Source: Lutibacter flavus
GTDB lineage: Bacteria > Bacteroidota > Bacteroidia > Flavobacteriales > Flavobacteriaceae
Reading direction: 5' to 3'
Assembly: GCF_900188355.1 (NCBI RefSeq)
Contig: NZ_FZNX01000001.1
Span: 271,671-335,670 of the forward strand
DNA length: 64,000 bases
The notes under the pieces are model-generated. The model was not told the DNA's origin and ran no database searches. It saw only the letters and a list, made by a program, of their open reading frames with translations. Made by a program: the position numbers and the translations under genes. Numbering within the stretch: position 1 is the stretch's first letter; each line of letters starts with the position of its first letter. Below are positions 36,671 to 44,113 of the stretch, one piece after another.

Positions 36671-37204
36671 TTATACCCACTGTTTTGTTTTCATTAAATT
36701 ATAAATGTGAGCAAAATGATGGTTACAATGCCAGGCATAAATACCAATGTTTGTTTCAAGGCTTACAAGTTCATTTCCATCCGGATGAATAAATTCTTTT
36801 TTCAATTCTTCAGGTTTTAGACCGTTTAACAAATAAACCCATTTAGCATGCAGCGCTTTTAGCATATTTAAAGATAAATTAATTGGAGCCGATTTAGTAT
36901 CAAACAATTCGGCCCATCTATCTTCATAATATGCCTTAATTATAGGCTTATCTTCAGTTAAAGTATATTTAAAGCGGATATAACTGTTTTGATGGCTATC
37001 AGCGCAATGATGAATAACCTGTCTAATGGTCCAACCACTTTCTCTATATTGAGTGTCTAATTGATCTTTAGTTAAATTCTTTACTAAGGCCTCAAGTTTT
37101 AGAGGGAAATTTTCCAAAGTGTTAATCCATTCTGTAAGTTCATTCTTTGTTATAATTGATGGAATAACAGGTTTGCCAATTGGGTATTTTAATTTTTCTA
37201 GCAT
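36671..37204 (-). CDS. DinB-superfamily YfiT-type putative metal-dependent hydrolase/bacillithiol transferase
   Basis: The 177-residue four-helix protein starts LKYPIGKPVIP, typical of YfiT. Metal-binding histidines are in RQVIHHCADSHQNSYIRFK near residue 64 and in the C-terminal YAWHCNHHFAHIYNL near 158. The family is named for Bacillus bacillithiol transferases, but many Bacteroidetes members have no tested substrate. It is convergent with the receptor gene and directly follows the TPR lipoprotein gene. Confidence 0.9.
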   Translation of the reverse strand: MLEKLKYPIGKPVIPSIITKNELTEWINTLENFPLKLEALVKNLTKDQLDTQYRESGWTIRQVIHHCADSHQNSYIRFKYTLTEDKPIIKAYYEDRWAELFDTKSAPINLSLNMLKALHAKWVYLLNGLKPEELKKEFIHPDGNELVSLETNIGIYAWHCNHHFAHIYNLMKTKQWV

Positions 37205-37900
37205 CTATTCTTTTTTATCATATTTTTCTACAAAACTTTTGGCTCTTCTATTTCCAGAATCTAATTTTAATGATTTTTTATAATAAATAATAGCTTGTAG
37301 CGTGTCTCCTTTTACTTTTAAAGCATCTGCATAACTATCATAAACATTTGAACTGTTTGGGTAAAGCATCATATTAATTTTGAATATGTTAAGGGCGTTT
37401 TCAAAATTATTTTTACGTAATTCTTTATATCCTAATGAATTAAAGTTGTTTTCATTTAGAGAGTTATCTAAAGAATCATTCTTTTTAATGTTTAAATATC
37501 CTTCAAGTGCTTTATCAAATTCATTATCTTTTAAATATTCACTTGGTATTTTTTCGTTAACTGCAAGCTTTCTAAAGTTATTAATAATGGTGTCGTTATC
37601 ATCTTTTGGAACTAAAGTTAAAAATTGGTTTTTACTTGAAGAATCAGTTGAAAATTCAATTTTCTCATTCATTTCTTTAACAAAAAACTGTTGGTTCCCA
37701 ACATTCATTGGTTTAATACTGTTTGCTCCACGCCATTTTAAAAAGAGTTCTTCATTTTCAAAATACACTTCAATAACTTCATCTGAATTGTATAAATATC
37801 TACCTGTAGTTTTTTTAATAAATTCAGGACTGTTGGCAGGTGATGAGCAACTAATAAAGAGTGTTAATATTGATAAGAAAAAAAAGTTTCGATACATCAT
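37205..37900 (-). CDS. Lipoprotein with C-terminal tetratricopeptide repeats
   Basis: The protein (about 231 residues) has a lipoprotein signal with lipobox LTLFISC. A beta-rich segment follows (residues 30-110). The C-terminal helical region contains two TPR-like units (FNSLGYKELRKNNFENALNI, YDSYADALKVKGDTLQAIIY). Two consecutive ATG codons open the frame. It abuts the YfiT-like gene with no gap, suggesting cotranscription. The function is unknown; it may be a protein-interaction scaffold at the membrane. Confidence 0.82.
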   Translation of the reverse strand: MMYRNFFFLSILTLFISCSSPANSPEFIKKTTGRYLYNSDEVIEVYFENEELFLKWRGANSIKPMNVGNQQFFVKEMNEKIEFSTDSSSKNQFLTLVPKDDNDTIINNFRKLAVNEKIPSEYLKDNEFDKALEGYLNIKKNDSLDNSLNENNFNSLGYKELRKNNFENALNIFKINMMLYPNSSNVYDSYADALKVKGDTLQAIIYYKKSLKLDSGNRRAKSFVEKYDKKE

Positions 37901-37928
37901 AATTTTTGGTTGAATTGTAAAAATAAAA

Positions 37929-37962
37929 AAAATCGTCTAAAAGATATCTTTTAGACGATTTT
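37929..37962. terminator. 34-bp perfect palindrome; likely terminator of the Crp/Fnr gene
   Basis: The core AATCGTCTAAAAGAT and its exact complement meet at ATATC with no loop bases, flanked by A and T runs. It sits 31 bases after the Crp/Fnr stop and before the TPR lipoprotein gene, both on the minus strand. It fits an intrinsic terminator, although its perfect symmetry would also suit a protein-binding site. Confidence 0.72.
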
Positions 37963-37993
37963 ATAAACTATTTGTTTCAATTTAAAATATAGA

Positions 37994-38689
37994 TTATCCT
38001 AATTTGCTTATCTGAACTAGCTTTTTTCTATTTAAAATTTCAATTTTTCTATCAGCAACTTTAAGAATTCCTTCTTTATTGAATTTTGATAATGTATTAA
38101 TTACACTCTCCTTAGAATATCCTAGCATATTAGCTATTTCTTTTCTCACTATTGGAAGTACAAATGTGTCAGATTTATAAATATTGGCAAAGTCAAGTAA
38201 CAATATGCACAAAGCTCCATCAATATTTTTTTGAGATAATGTGGTAATTCTATGAAATAAACCATTTGAAACACCAGACATATGTTTTATTAAGTCTAGG
38301 GCAAAATCACCATTAGTTTTAATAAATTTCTCAAATATTTCTTTATCTATAAAACTTACTTTTGTTTTTTCTAATGCGGTTGCTGTGAAATCAAATTTTT
38401 TAAATGCAAAACAGCATATTATACCAATAAATGAATGTGATTGGATTAAGCCAACAGTGCAAGGTTTTCCATCGTTAATAATTTCTAATTTTACTAAACC
38501 ATCAATTAAATAAAGAATATTACTAACTAAAAGTCCTCTTTTAATAATGGTTTCTCCAGGCTCAAATTCAATGTCAGTTTTATGCTTTATGAGTTCTTCT
38601 TTTTCTTTGATGGTTAACTGGTTTAAACATTCTTTTGCATCTAAAAAATTATAGTCAAATTTATATTCTTTTTTTAAAAAATCGGGCAT
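37994..38689 (-). CDS. Crp/Fnr family transcriptional regulator
   Basis: The protein has a cyclic-nucleotide-binding-like beta-roll (residues 15-125; EFEPGETIIKRGLLVSNILYLIDGLV) and a C-terminal winged helix (about 165-225) with the recognition region IANMLGYSKESVINTLSKF. I chose the ATG at 38689 (231 residues); an upstream TTG would add seven. The N-terminal Cys cluster of true FNR and the Arg/Ser cAMP pocket are not evident, so the signal is unknown. An 18-bp palindrome upstream may be its own operator. Confidence 0.88.
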   Translation of the reverse strand: MPDFLKKEYKFDYNFLDAKECLNQLTIKEKEELIKHKTDIEFEPGETIIKRGLLVSNILYLIDGLVKLEIINDGKPCTVGLIQSHSFIGIICCFAFKKFDFTATALEKTKVSFIDKEIFEKFIKTNGDFALDLIKHMSGVSNGLFHRITTLSQKNIDGALCILLLDFANIYKSDTFVLPIVRKEIANMLGYSKESVINTLSKFNKEGILKVADRKIEILNRKKLVQISKLG

Positions 38690-38732
38690 AGGAATTATTT
38701 GTAATTGCAATGAATTAATATTCCATTATAGG

Positions 38733-38750
38733 TAATGTAAAATTACATTA
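38733..38750. promoter_or_regulatory. 18-bp palindrome upstream of the Crp/Fnr gene (putative operator)
   Basis: TAATGTAAAATTACATTA: arms TAATGTAA and TTACATTA around a two-base centre. TGTAA-N2-TTACA is a plausible Crp/Fnr-family site. Its centre is about 52 bases before the chosen ATG and about 84 bases before the divergent -7 box. Confidence 0.5.
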
Positions 38751-38825
38751 TTATATTATAAAAATTAAACCAGACTGTATAAAATTTGCTGACTCAAATA
38801 AATAGTTATAATAAGTATTGTAAAG

Positions 38826-38833
38826 TAAATTTG
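38826..38833 (+). promoter_or_regulatory. -7 promoter box (TAAATTTG) of the small Cys-rich membrane protein gene
   Basis: Exact TAnnTTTG match, 76 bases before the ATG at 38910. An 18-codon frame starting MMRKLIQF lies in the predicted leader but has no independent support. Confidence 0.4.
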
Positions 38834-38909
38834 TATGATGAGAAAACTCATTCAATTTAAAAATTGTTGGGAAATTTTTAAAGTTGTTTAATTTTAATTC
38901 TGTTATGTT

Positions 38910-39149
38910 ATGAAGGCAATTGCAATTAAGTTACTAATTATAATGTCTGCACTTCTTTTTGTAGATTTTATAATAATGATACTAGTAGGATGTACTAGTT
39001 GTTTGTTTACACCAAGTATAAATTTTTATGAATGTACATATTGTACTATTGGGAAGGTAACTCTATTACTTTCCAGTGTTCTCTTTTTTATCATAGTTTT
39101 TTTAAACTTTAATCTATTATTAAAGTCTAATTATCAAATGATAATTTAA
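38910..39149 (+). CDS. Small Cys-containing membrane protein, unknown function
   Basis: The 79-residue frame encodes two hydrophobic segments (about 7-27 and 48-72). The loop between them has four Cys: CTSC at 28-31 and the pair in ECTYC near 42-45. The CXXC-like spacing suggests metal or disulfide chemistry. No family was recognised. Support for it being a gene: a promoter box upstream, an intrinsic terminator 45 bases downstream, and isolation between divergent and convergent neighbours. Confidence 0.6.
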   Translation: MKAIAIKLLIIMSALLFVDFIIMILVGCTSCLFTPSINFYECTYCTIGKVTLLLSSVLFFIIVFLNFNLLLKSNYQMII

Positions 39150-39194
39150 TATAGACCTTCATAATTGGTTGTTGTTTTATTTAATTATATTCAA

Positions 39195-39225
39195 AAAAAG
39201 CATTGGCTTTATGCCAATGCTTTTT
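39195..39225. terminator. Bidirectional intrinsic terminator
   Basis: Stem GCATTGGC / GCCAATGC with a five-base loop, flanked by A and T runs. It lies between the small membrane protein gene and the convergent immunophilin gene. Confidence 0.85.
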
Positions 39226-39245
39226 AATATTTATGTAATGTATTA

Positions 39246-40178
39246 TTATTTTACATCAACCAATTCAACATCAAAAATTAATGTTGCATCAGGAGGAATA
39301 ACACCACCAGCACCTTGACTTCCATATGCTAAATCCGAAGGAATAACAAATCGAGCTTTGTCTCCAACTTTTAAAAGTTGAATTCCTTCATCCCAACCAG
39401 GAATCACTTGTCCAATACCAATAGTAAAATCAATTGGTTGTTTACGAGTATATGATGAATCAAAAACAGTTCCATCAACTAACTGACCTTTATAATGTAC
39501 AGAAACACCACTACCTTTACTAGCTTGTTTCCCAGTACCTTCTTGTAAAATTTTATAACGTAACCCACTAGGAGTTTCATCATAACCAGCAGCAATTTTA
39601 TCCATTGCTTCTTTAGCAGCTAATTTAGCTTCTTCTTCTCTTTTTGCTCTTGAACCTTCAAAAACTCTAAAAGCTTCAACAGCATTAAAGTTCTCAGCAT
39701 CTTCACCAACTCTTACTATTTCAATTGATTCTAAGATATCATTTTGAGCAATTGCATCAACAACATCTTGTCCTTCAACAACTTTTCCAAAAACAGTATG
39801 TTTATTATCTAACCAAGGAGTTGCAACGTGAGTTATAAAAAACTGACTTCCGTTAGAAGCAGGACCTGAGTTCGCCATTGATAAAATACCAGGAACATTA
39901 TGTTTTAATTCTGGATGAAATTCATCATCAAAACTATATCCAGGAGACCCAGTTCCAGTTCCAAGTGGACATCCTCCCTGAATCATAAAATCAGCAATTA
40001 CTCTATGAAATTTTAATCCGTTATAATATGGAGTTCCTTGTGGTTTTGAGTTGTTTTCTAAATTTCCTTCAGCTAAAGCAACAAAGTTACCTACTGTACC
40101 AGGAGTTTTTTCAAATTCTAAGTTTACTAATATCCCACCTTTTGAGGTGTTAAATTTTGCGTATAATCCGTTTTCCAT
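39246..40178 (-). CDS. Dual-family immunophilin: cyclophilin-FKBP fusion peptidyl-prolyl isomerase
   Basis: The 310-residue protein fuses two unrelated prolyl isomerases. Residues about 5-165 are a cyclophilin ([13 protein letters not shown] with the catalytic Arg, [30 protein letters not shown]). After a Lys/Glu-rich linker, residues about 205-310 are an FKBP ([52 protein letters not shown]). It has no signal peptide, so it is cytoplasmic. The start is ATG at 40178; a TTG eight codons upstream was rejected. Confidence 0.95.
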   Translation of the reverse strand: MENGLYAKFNTSKGGILVNLEFEKTPGTVGNFVALAEGNLENNSKPQGTPYYNGLKFHRVIADFMIQGGCPLGTGTGSPGYSFDDEFHPELKHNVPGILSMANSGPASNGSQFFITHVATPWLDNKHTVFGKVVEGQDVVDAIAQNDILESIEIVRVGEDAENFNAVEAFRVFEGSRAKREEEAKLAAKEAMDKIAAGYDETPSGLRYKILQEGTGKQASKGSGVSVHYKGQLVDGTVFDSSYTRKQPIDFTIGIGQVIPGWDEGIQLLKVGDKARFVIPSDLAYGSQGAGGVIPPDATLIFDVELVDVK

Positions 40179-40199
40179 TTTCTTATTTTTTAAACGTTG

Positions 40200-40207
40200 C
40201 AAAGATA
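40200..40207 (-). promoter_or_regulatory. -7 promoter box (TATCTTTG) of the immunophilin gene
   Basis: Exact TAnnTTTG match on the minus strand followed by C, 22 bases before the ATG at 40178. Confidence 0.48.
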
Positions 40208-40311
40208 CATACTTTCATTTGATATGAAAGTAATATGCTCATTTATTGAGTTTAGTATTTAATATTAAAATTACTCAAAAACGGATATAATATTTTTTAA
40301 ACAGATTTTAT

Positions 40312-40473
40312 CTATTTGGCTTCAGCAATAATTTCAGTTTGAGGTAGTGTTGTTGTAGTATTTTGAATTTTAGAGGCATCACTAGTTAATCCGCAACCTT
40401 TTGAAGATCCGCATGAAGCAAATAAAAGCAACATAAACGTAATTGCTAAAGAAGAAGTTATTAATTTTTTCAT
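40312..40473 (-). CDS. Small lipoprotein, 53 residues
   Basis: Read on the minus strand: a classical lipoprotein signal, MKKLITSSLAITFMLLLFAS, then Cys at residue 21. A short mature part with a second Cys (GSSKGCGLTSD) and a Thr-rich tail follow, ending EIIAEAK and TAG. The lipobox LFASC is strong, and the upstream gap to the nucleoside phosphorylase is free of other genes. The mature peptide is too short to be an enzyme; it may be an anchored structural peptide. Confidence 0.72.
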   Translation of the reverse strand: MKKLITSSLAITFMLLLFASCGSSKGCGLTSDASKIQNTTTTLPQTEIIAEAK

Positions 40474-40522
40474 TTTAATATGGGGTTTTATTAATTTTGA
40501 ACGACGAAATATACAAAATATT

Positions 40523-41395
40523 TTAAACAGATAATTTATTTAAAGTATATATAATTAATTCTTCAACTGGCTTATAAGGGTTTTCGCTAAAAGTTCCGTT
40601 TGCTCTATTAGCAATTATAGCATTCATAGAACAAGCATTATGACCTAATAATTTTGACAAACCATATATTGCAGAAGTCTCCATTTCTAAGTTTGTAATT
40701 TTAATACCATTAAATTCAAAACTATCTATTTTACTATTTAGTTTTGGGTCTTGTAGGGCTAAGCGCAAAACTCTTCCTTGTGGACCGTAAAAACCAACTG
40801 CAGTAGCTGTTACTCCAATAAAGACTTTATCACTGGCAAGTTTTTTTTCAAGAATCTCACTATTTTTTACAATGTAAGGTCTTGCTTTTCTTGGACTCCA
40901 ATTGGTATGTTTAATAAAAGCATCTTCAAAGTCGGCTTCTAAAATATGCTCGCAATCATAAGAATGCAACATTCCATCAAAACCTAAACCAAATTTTGCT
41001 AAAACAAAACTATCAACTGGAATGTGTTTTTGCAAAGAACCAGAGGTTCCAATTCTAACAATATTAAGTTGCACATGTTCTTTTTTAACGGTTCTATTTT
41101 CCAAATCAATATTAACCAACGCATCTAATTCGTTCATTACAATATCGATATTATCCGGACCAATACCAGTAGATATTACTGACATACGAGTTCCTTTATA
41201 GACTCCTGTTATTGTTCTAAATTCTCTTTTTTGAGTTTCAAACTCTATAGAATCAAAGTATTTAGTAACTTTTGGAACTCTATCTTGATCGCCTACAAAA
41301 ATTATATTTTGAGCTACGTTTTCAGGTTTTAAATTTAAGTGATAAACACTTCCATTTGGGTTCAGAATTAATTCTGAAGATGCAATTTTATTCAT
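40523..41395 (-). CDS. Nucleoside phosphorylase (uridine phosphorylase-like)
   Basis: The 290-residue protein belongs to the PNP/UDP superfamily: phosphate-binding FVGDQDRVPKV near residue 35, VISTGIGPDNIDIV near 72-86, RIGTSGSLQ near 115, and the substrate-site region ITNLEMETSAIYGLSKLLG near 236-254 with the conserved Met-Glu. It cleaves nucleosides by phosphorolysis for base salvage. Uridine is the most likely substrate from family resemblance. The ATG is at 41395, preceded by the SUI1-like gene. Confidence 0.9.
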   Translation of the reverse strand: MNKIASSELILNPNGSVYHLNLKPENVAQNIIFVGDQDRVPKVTKYFDSIEFETQKREFRTITGVYKGTRMSVISTGIGPDNIDIVMNELDALVNIDLENRTVKKEHVQLNIVRIGTSGSLQKHIPVDSFVLAKFGLGFDGMLHSYDCEHILEADFEDAFIKHTNWSPRKARPYIVKNSEILEKKLASDKVFIGVTATAVGFYGPQGRVLRLALQDPKLNSKIDSFEFNGIKITNLEMETSAIYGLSKLLGHNACSMNAIIANRANGTFSENPYKPVEELIIYTLNKLSV

Positions 41396-41485
41396 GTGTC
41401 AATATTATTTTTTTAATGGTCACATGCTGTTCGCTATTTATCATTTTATTGGATGATAAACTTTTTAGCATGCTCGTTTCATAAG

Positions 41486-41836
41486 TTATCCTCCAACTCT
41501 TTTTACGTTATATCCTTCTTTTTTAAGGATTTCCATTATTTTATCTCTATAATTCCCTTGAATTATTATTTCATTTTCTTTTACGCTACCACCAACACCA
41601 CATTTGGATTTTAGTAATTTCCCAAGAACTTTTAAATCAGATTCAGAACCTACAAAACCAGTAATAACTGTTACAGTTTTACCACCTCTTCCTTTGTTTG
41701 AAAAGTGTGCCTCTAAAAATTGTTGATTTGGTTTTAATGTTTCTTGATTTTCTTCTTGGTTGTATTCAAAATTATCATTTGTAGAAAATACAAATCCACC
41801 TAAATCTTCTAAACTGCTTAATTTCTTTTTTCCCAT
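41486..41836 (-). CDS. SUI1/eIF1-like translation factor (YciH type)
   Basis: The 116-residue protein has a variable acidic N-terminus and a C-terminal SUI1 domain: RGGKTVTVITGF near residue 50, LKSKCGVGGSVKENEIIIQGNYRDKI near 75-103, ending EGYNVKRVGG. The bacterial YciH has been linked to translation under stress and start-site discrimination; the role in Bacteroidetes is not well defined. Standard ATG at 41836. Confidence 0.93.
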   Translation of the reverse strand: MGKKKLSSLEDLGGFVFSTNDNFEYNQEENQETLKPNQQFLEAHFSNKGRGGKTVTVITGFVGSESDLKVLGKLLKSKCGVGGSVKENEIIIQGNYRDKIMEILKKEGYNVKRVGG

Positions 41837-41848
41837 ATGAAATTGGAC

Positions 41849-42019
41849 TTATTTTTTAATTTTTTTCCAGATAAATAATAAACCAGCTAAAAGTTCAAAA
41901 ACCAGTCCAATGGCTAAAACTAAACTTGCTTGAGGATTATTTGTGAATTTTAAAATTGAACCAGCAATTATTAAAAACACACCAAAAGTGAACAATGTAA
42001 TTACTTTATTAATTTTCAT
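41849..42019 (-). CDS. Small two-TM membrane protein, GldL N-terminal-like
   Basis: The 56-residue protein reads MKINKVITLFTFGVFLIIAG, then SILKFTNNPQASLVLAIGLV, and ends in a second hydrophobic segment and WKKIKK. The helix-loop-helix with G-S-I-L-K-F and L-x-x-G-L-x-x-E resembles the N-terminal TM pair of the gliding motor protein GldL, but the cytoplasmic part of GldL is absent. The ATGA overlap with the upstream oxygenase stop supports translation. The function is unknown. Confidence 0.72.
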   Translation of the reverse strand: MKINKVITLFTFGVFLIIAGSILKFTNNPQASLVLAIGLVFELLAGLLFIWKKIKK

Positions 42020-42963
42020 TTTAACAGGCCTAATTCTCTTAAACGTTCATTTAAAAACTCACCAGCAGTAATATCTTCATATGCTTTAGGATGCATATTA
42101 TCTATACATTCTGGCAAACAATTAAGTGGCATTTCACCAATTGGATGTGTGAAAAATGGAATTGAAAACCGTGATTTCCCCCAATCTTCTTTAGGAGGAT
42201 TTACAACCCTATGTATGGTTGATCGCAGTTTATTATTAGTTAAACGCTCTAACATATCGCCAACATTTATTACCAATTGTTCAGGTAAGGCTGTTACCGG
42301 AATCCATTCTCCTTTTTTATTTTGAACCTCTAAACCAGATGCCGAAGCTCCCATTAATAATGTTATTAAATTTATATCTCCATGTGCTGCAGCTCGCTCA
42401 GCTCCTTTGGGTTCACCTTTAATTGGAGGGTAGTGGATAGGGCGTAAAATACTGTTGCCATTAATAACAAACTTATCAAAATAGTTTTCTTCTAAGCCAA
42501 TATATAAAGCCAATGCTCTTAAAACATAGATTGCGGTTTTTTCTAACTTTTTATAAGTTTCCATTCCTACTTTGTTAAAATTAGGAATTTCATTTACAAG
42601 CACATTTTTTGGGTATTCAGCTTTTAATTTTTCATTTCCAATAACTTCTTGTCCAAAATGCCAAAACTCTTTTAAATCTCCTTCTTTTTTACCTTTGGCA
42701 CTTTCTTTACCAAAAGAAGTATACCCTCGTTGTCCGCCAATCCCTTCAATTTCATATGACTCTTTAATTTCTTCTGGTAAATTAAAAAAGTTTTTCACTT
42801 CTTTATATAAGCTTTCAGTTAAATCGTCTGAAAGAAAATGACCCTTAAGAGCTACAAAGCCAATTTCTTCATAGGCTTCGCCTATTTCTTTAATGAATTT
42901 TTGTTTTCTTTTAGAATCATCAGATAAAAAATCAGATAAATCTACACTTGGTATATTTTTCAT
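42016..42963 (-). CDS. Isopenicillin N synthase-family 2-oxoglutarate/Fe(II)-dependent oxygenase
   Basis: The 315-residue protein has the non-heme dioxygenase N-terminal domain (IPSVDLSDF, EIGFVALKGH) and the jelly-roll core. The iron ligands are in AAHGDINLITLL (HxD, near residue 192) and RSTIHRVVNP (His near 248). RFSIPFFTHP supplies the RxS carboxylate-binding motif. Bacteroidetes homologues have no known substrate. It is translationally coupled to the small membrane protein downstream. Confidence 0.92.
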   Translation of the reverse strand: MKNIPSVDLSDFLSDDSKRKQKFIKEIGEAYEEIGFVALKGHFLSDDLTESLYKEVKNFFNLPEEIKESYEIEGIGGQRGYTSFGKESAKGKKEGDLKEFWHFGQEVIGNEKLKAEYPKNVLVNEIPNFNKVGMETYKKLEKTAIYVLRALALYIGLEENYFDKFVINGNSILRPIHYPPIKGEPKGAERAAAHGDINLITLLMGASASGLEVQNKKGEWIPVTALPEQLVINVGDMLERLTNNKLRSTIHRVVNPPKEDWGKSRFSIPFFTHPIGEMPLNCLPECIDNMHPKAYEDITAGEFLNERLRELGLLK

Positions 42964-42997
42964 AAAAAATTATTTAACTCTTAAAAATACTAAAAAA

Positions 42998-43690
42998 TTA
43001 TTTGTACTTATTAATTATTGGAATATTATAGCTTATGGTATAATTAAAACCAACACCTAAATCATTTGAGGAAACTTGATTAAATCCTGGGACATATAGG
43101 TTTTTAAAATTTTCAGGCTCTTTAGAACTTATCATTTTTTTAATACTGAATTGCGCTCCTAAATATAGATTCTTAAATGTTTCGACTTTCATTCCAAATA
43201 GAAATTCTATCCAGTGTGCATTTAAATCTTTAAACTCTGTATTTGGTGTAATTTCTTCAGCATTAAAATAGATTCCGCTGTAATTTGGAGTGTAACTATT
43301 TAGTGTTTGACTAAATAAACTAAAAGCATAACGAGTACCAACATAAATTTCGTTGTTCATTCCTTTCCAATTTTCATAGGCATTGTAATTAACACCTATT
43401 TTTATAAAAGAACCTTTAGCAGTATAATTAAAATAATCTTCAGTTTTTAACGCATCTTCGTAACCTAATTCTACAGCAGCATAATAATTATTAGAAAATT
43501 TAATATCACCAGTTAATTCTAAACCTTTATTATCACTATCTATAAATGAGATTATTGGTTTGCTTATGTCAACTCCAACTCTAATACCGTAACTAACTTT
43601 GGTTTTTAAGGAATCCTGTTTTTGCTGAGAATTTGCCGTAAAATTGATAATAATACTAATGATAAATATTAATATGTGCCGTTGTGTCAT
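42998..43690 (-). CDS. DUF6048 family exported protein (predicted beta barrel)
   Basis: The 230-residue protein starts MTQRHILIFIISIIINF and has a signal peptide ending TANSQQ. The mature part alternates aromatic and polar strands (YAAVELGYED, IKIGVNYNAYENW, LGVGFNYTISY), fitting an outer-membrane barrel. The order rlmD, DUF6452, DUF6048 is a common flavobacterial arrangement. It overlaps the DUF6452 frame by 35 bases with the ATG at 43690. A TTG two codons upstream is less likely. Confidence 0.84.
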   Translation of the reverse strand: MTQRHILIFIISIIINFTANSQQKQDSLKTKVSYGIRVGVDISKPIISFIDSDNKGLELTGDIKFSNNYYAAVELGYEDALKTEDYFNYTAKGSFIKIGVNYNAYENWKGMNNEIYVGTRYAFSLFSQTLNSYTPNYSGIYFNAEEITPNTEFKDLNAHWIEFLFGMKVETFKNLYLGAQFSIKKMISSKEPENFKNLYVPGFNQVSSNDLGVGFNYTISYNIPIINKYK

Positions 43691-44111
43691 TGTCAATAAT
43701 TGTATTATTAATATTAAATCCTTTTATCCAGTTATTTGTGAAACTATCAATTTCTATATTTTCAAATATTGTTTTATAACCACAAGATCTAGATATAAAA
43801 ATATCATTTCTTTCATAGCTAAAATAAATTGTGTCTACAATTTTGTTAGAAACAAGTTTGTAATTGGTTTTATTTAAATTAAAATCGAGTGGAATAATTA
43901 TAGAATCAAAAGGTTTATCTAAATAGATAGTATCTAATTCATTCGCCCAAACAGTTAGTGATGTAACGGGTTTTGCTAACGTATCATTATTTATATCATA
44001 AAATTTTAAAACTAAGTTTGGCGTAGTGTTCTCTAAACAGATATCATCTTTTTCACAACTCAATATTAAAATAAGAGCTAAAATTATGGTTATTGAAAAG
44101 TATTTCTTCAT
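43656..44111 (-). CDS. DUF6452 family lipoprotein
   Basis: The 151-residue protein has a lipoprotein signal with the lipidated Cys at residue 19 (LILILSCEKDD). A beta-rich DUF6452 domain follows with a conserved Cys (ISRSCGYKTIFENIEI near residue 105-120). It lies two bases downstream of rlmD in the transcript and overlaps DUF6048 by 35 bases, so the three are one operon. The pairing of a lipoprotein with a predicted barrel suggests a small outer-membrane unit of unknown role. Confidence 0.85.
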   Translation of the reverse strand: MKKYFSITIILALILILSCEKDDICLENTTPNLVLKFYDINNDTLAKPVTSLTVWANELDTIYLDKPFDSIIIPLDFNLNKTNYKLVSNKIVDTIYFSYERNDIFISRSCGYKTIFENIEIDSFTNNWIKGFNINNTIIDNDTTAHINIYH

Positions 44112-44113
44112 AA

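Noticed and set aside
37380-37913. 177-codon plus-strand frame opposite the TPR lipoprotein gene
   Set aside because: The minus-strand frame has a lipobox and TPR units and abuts its neighbour; the antisense frame shows no domain or promoter.
37994-38689. Calling the Crp/Fnr protein an oxygen-sensing FNR
   Set aside because: The N-terminal Cys cluster needed for the Fe-S centre is not present; the two adjacent Cys in the beta-roll do not match.
38835-38891. 18-codon frame (MMRKLIQF...) in the leader of the small membrane protein gene as a regulatory peptide
   Set aside because: Too short, no ribosome-binding or composition evidence; it is expected by chance in AT-rich DNA.
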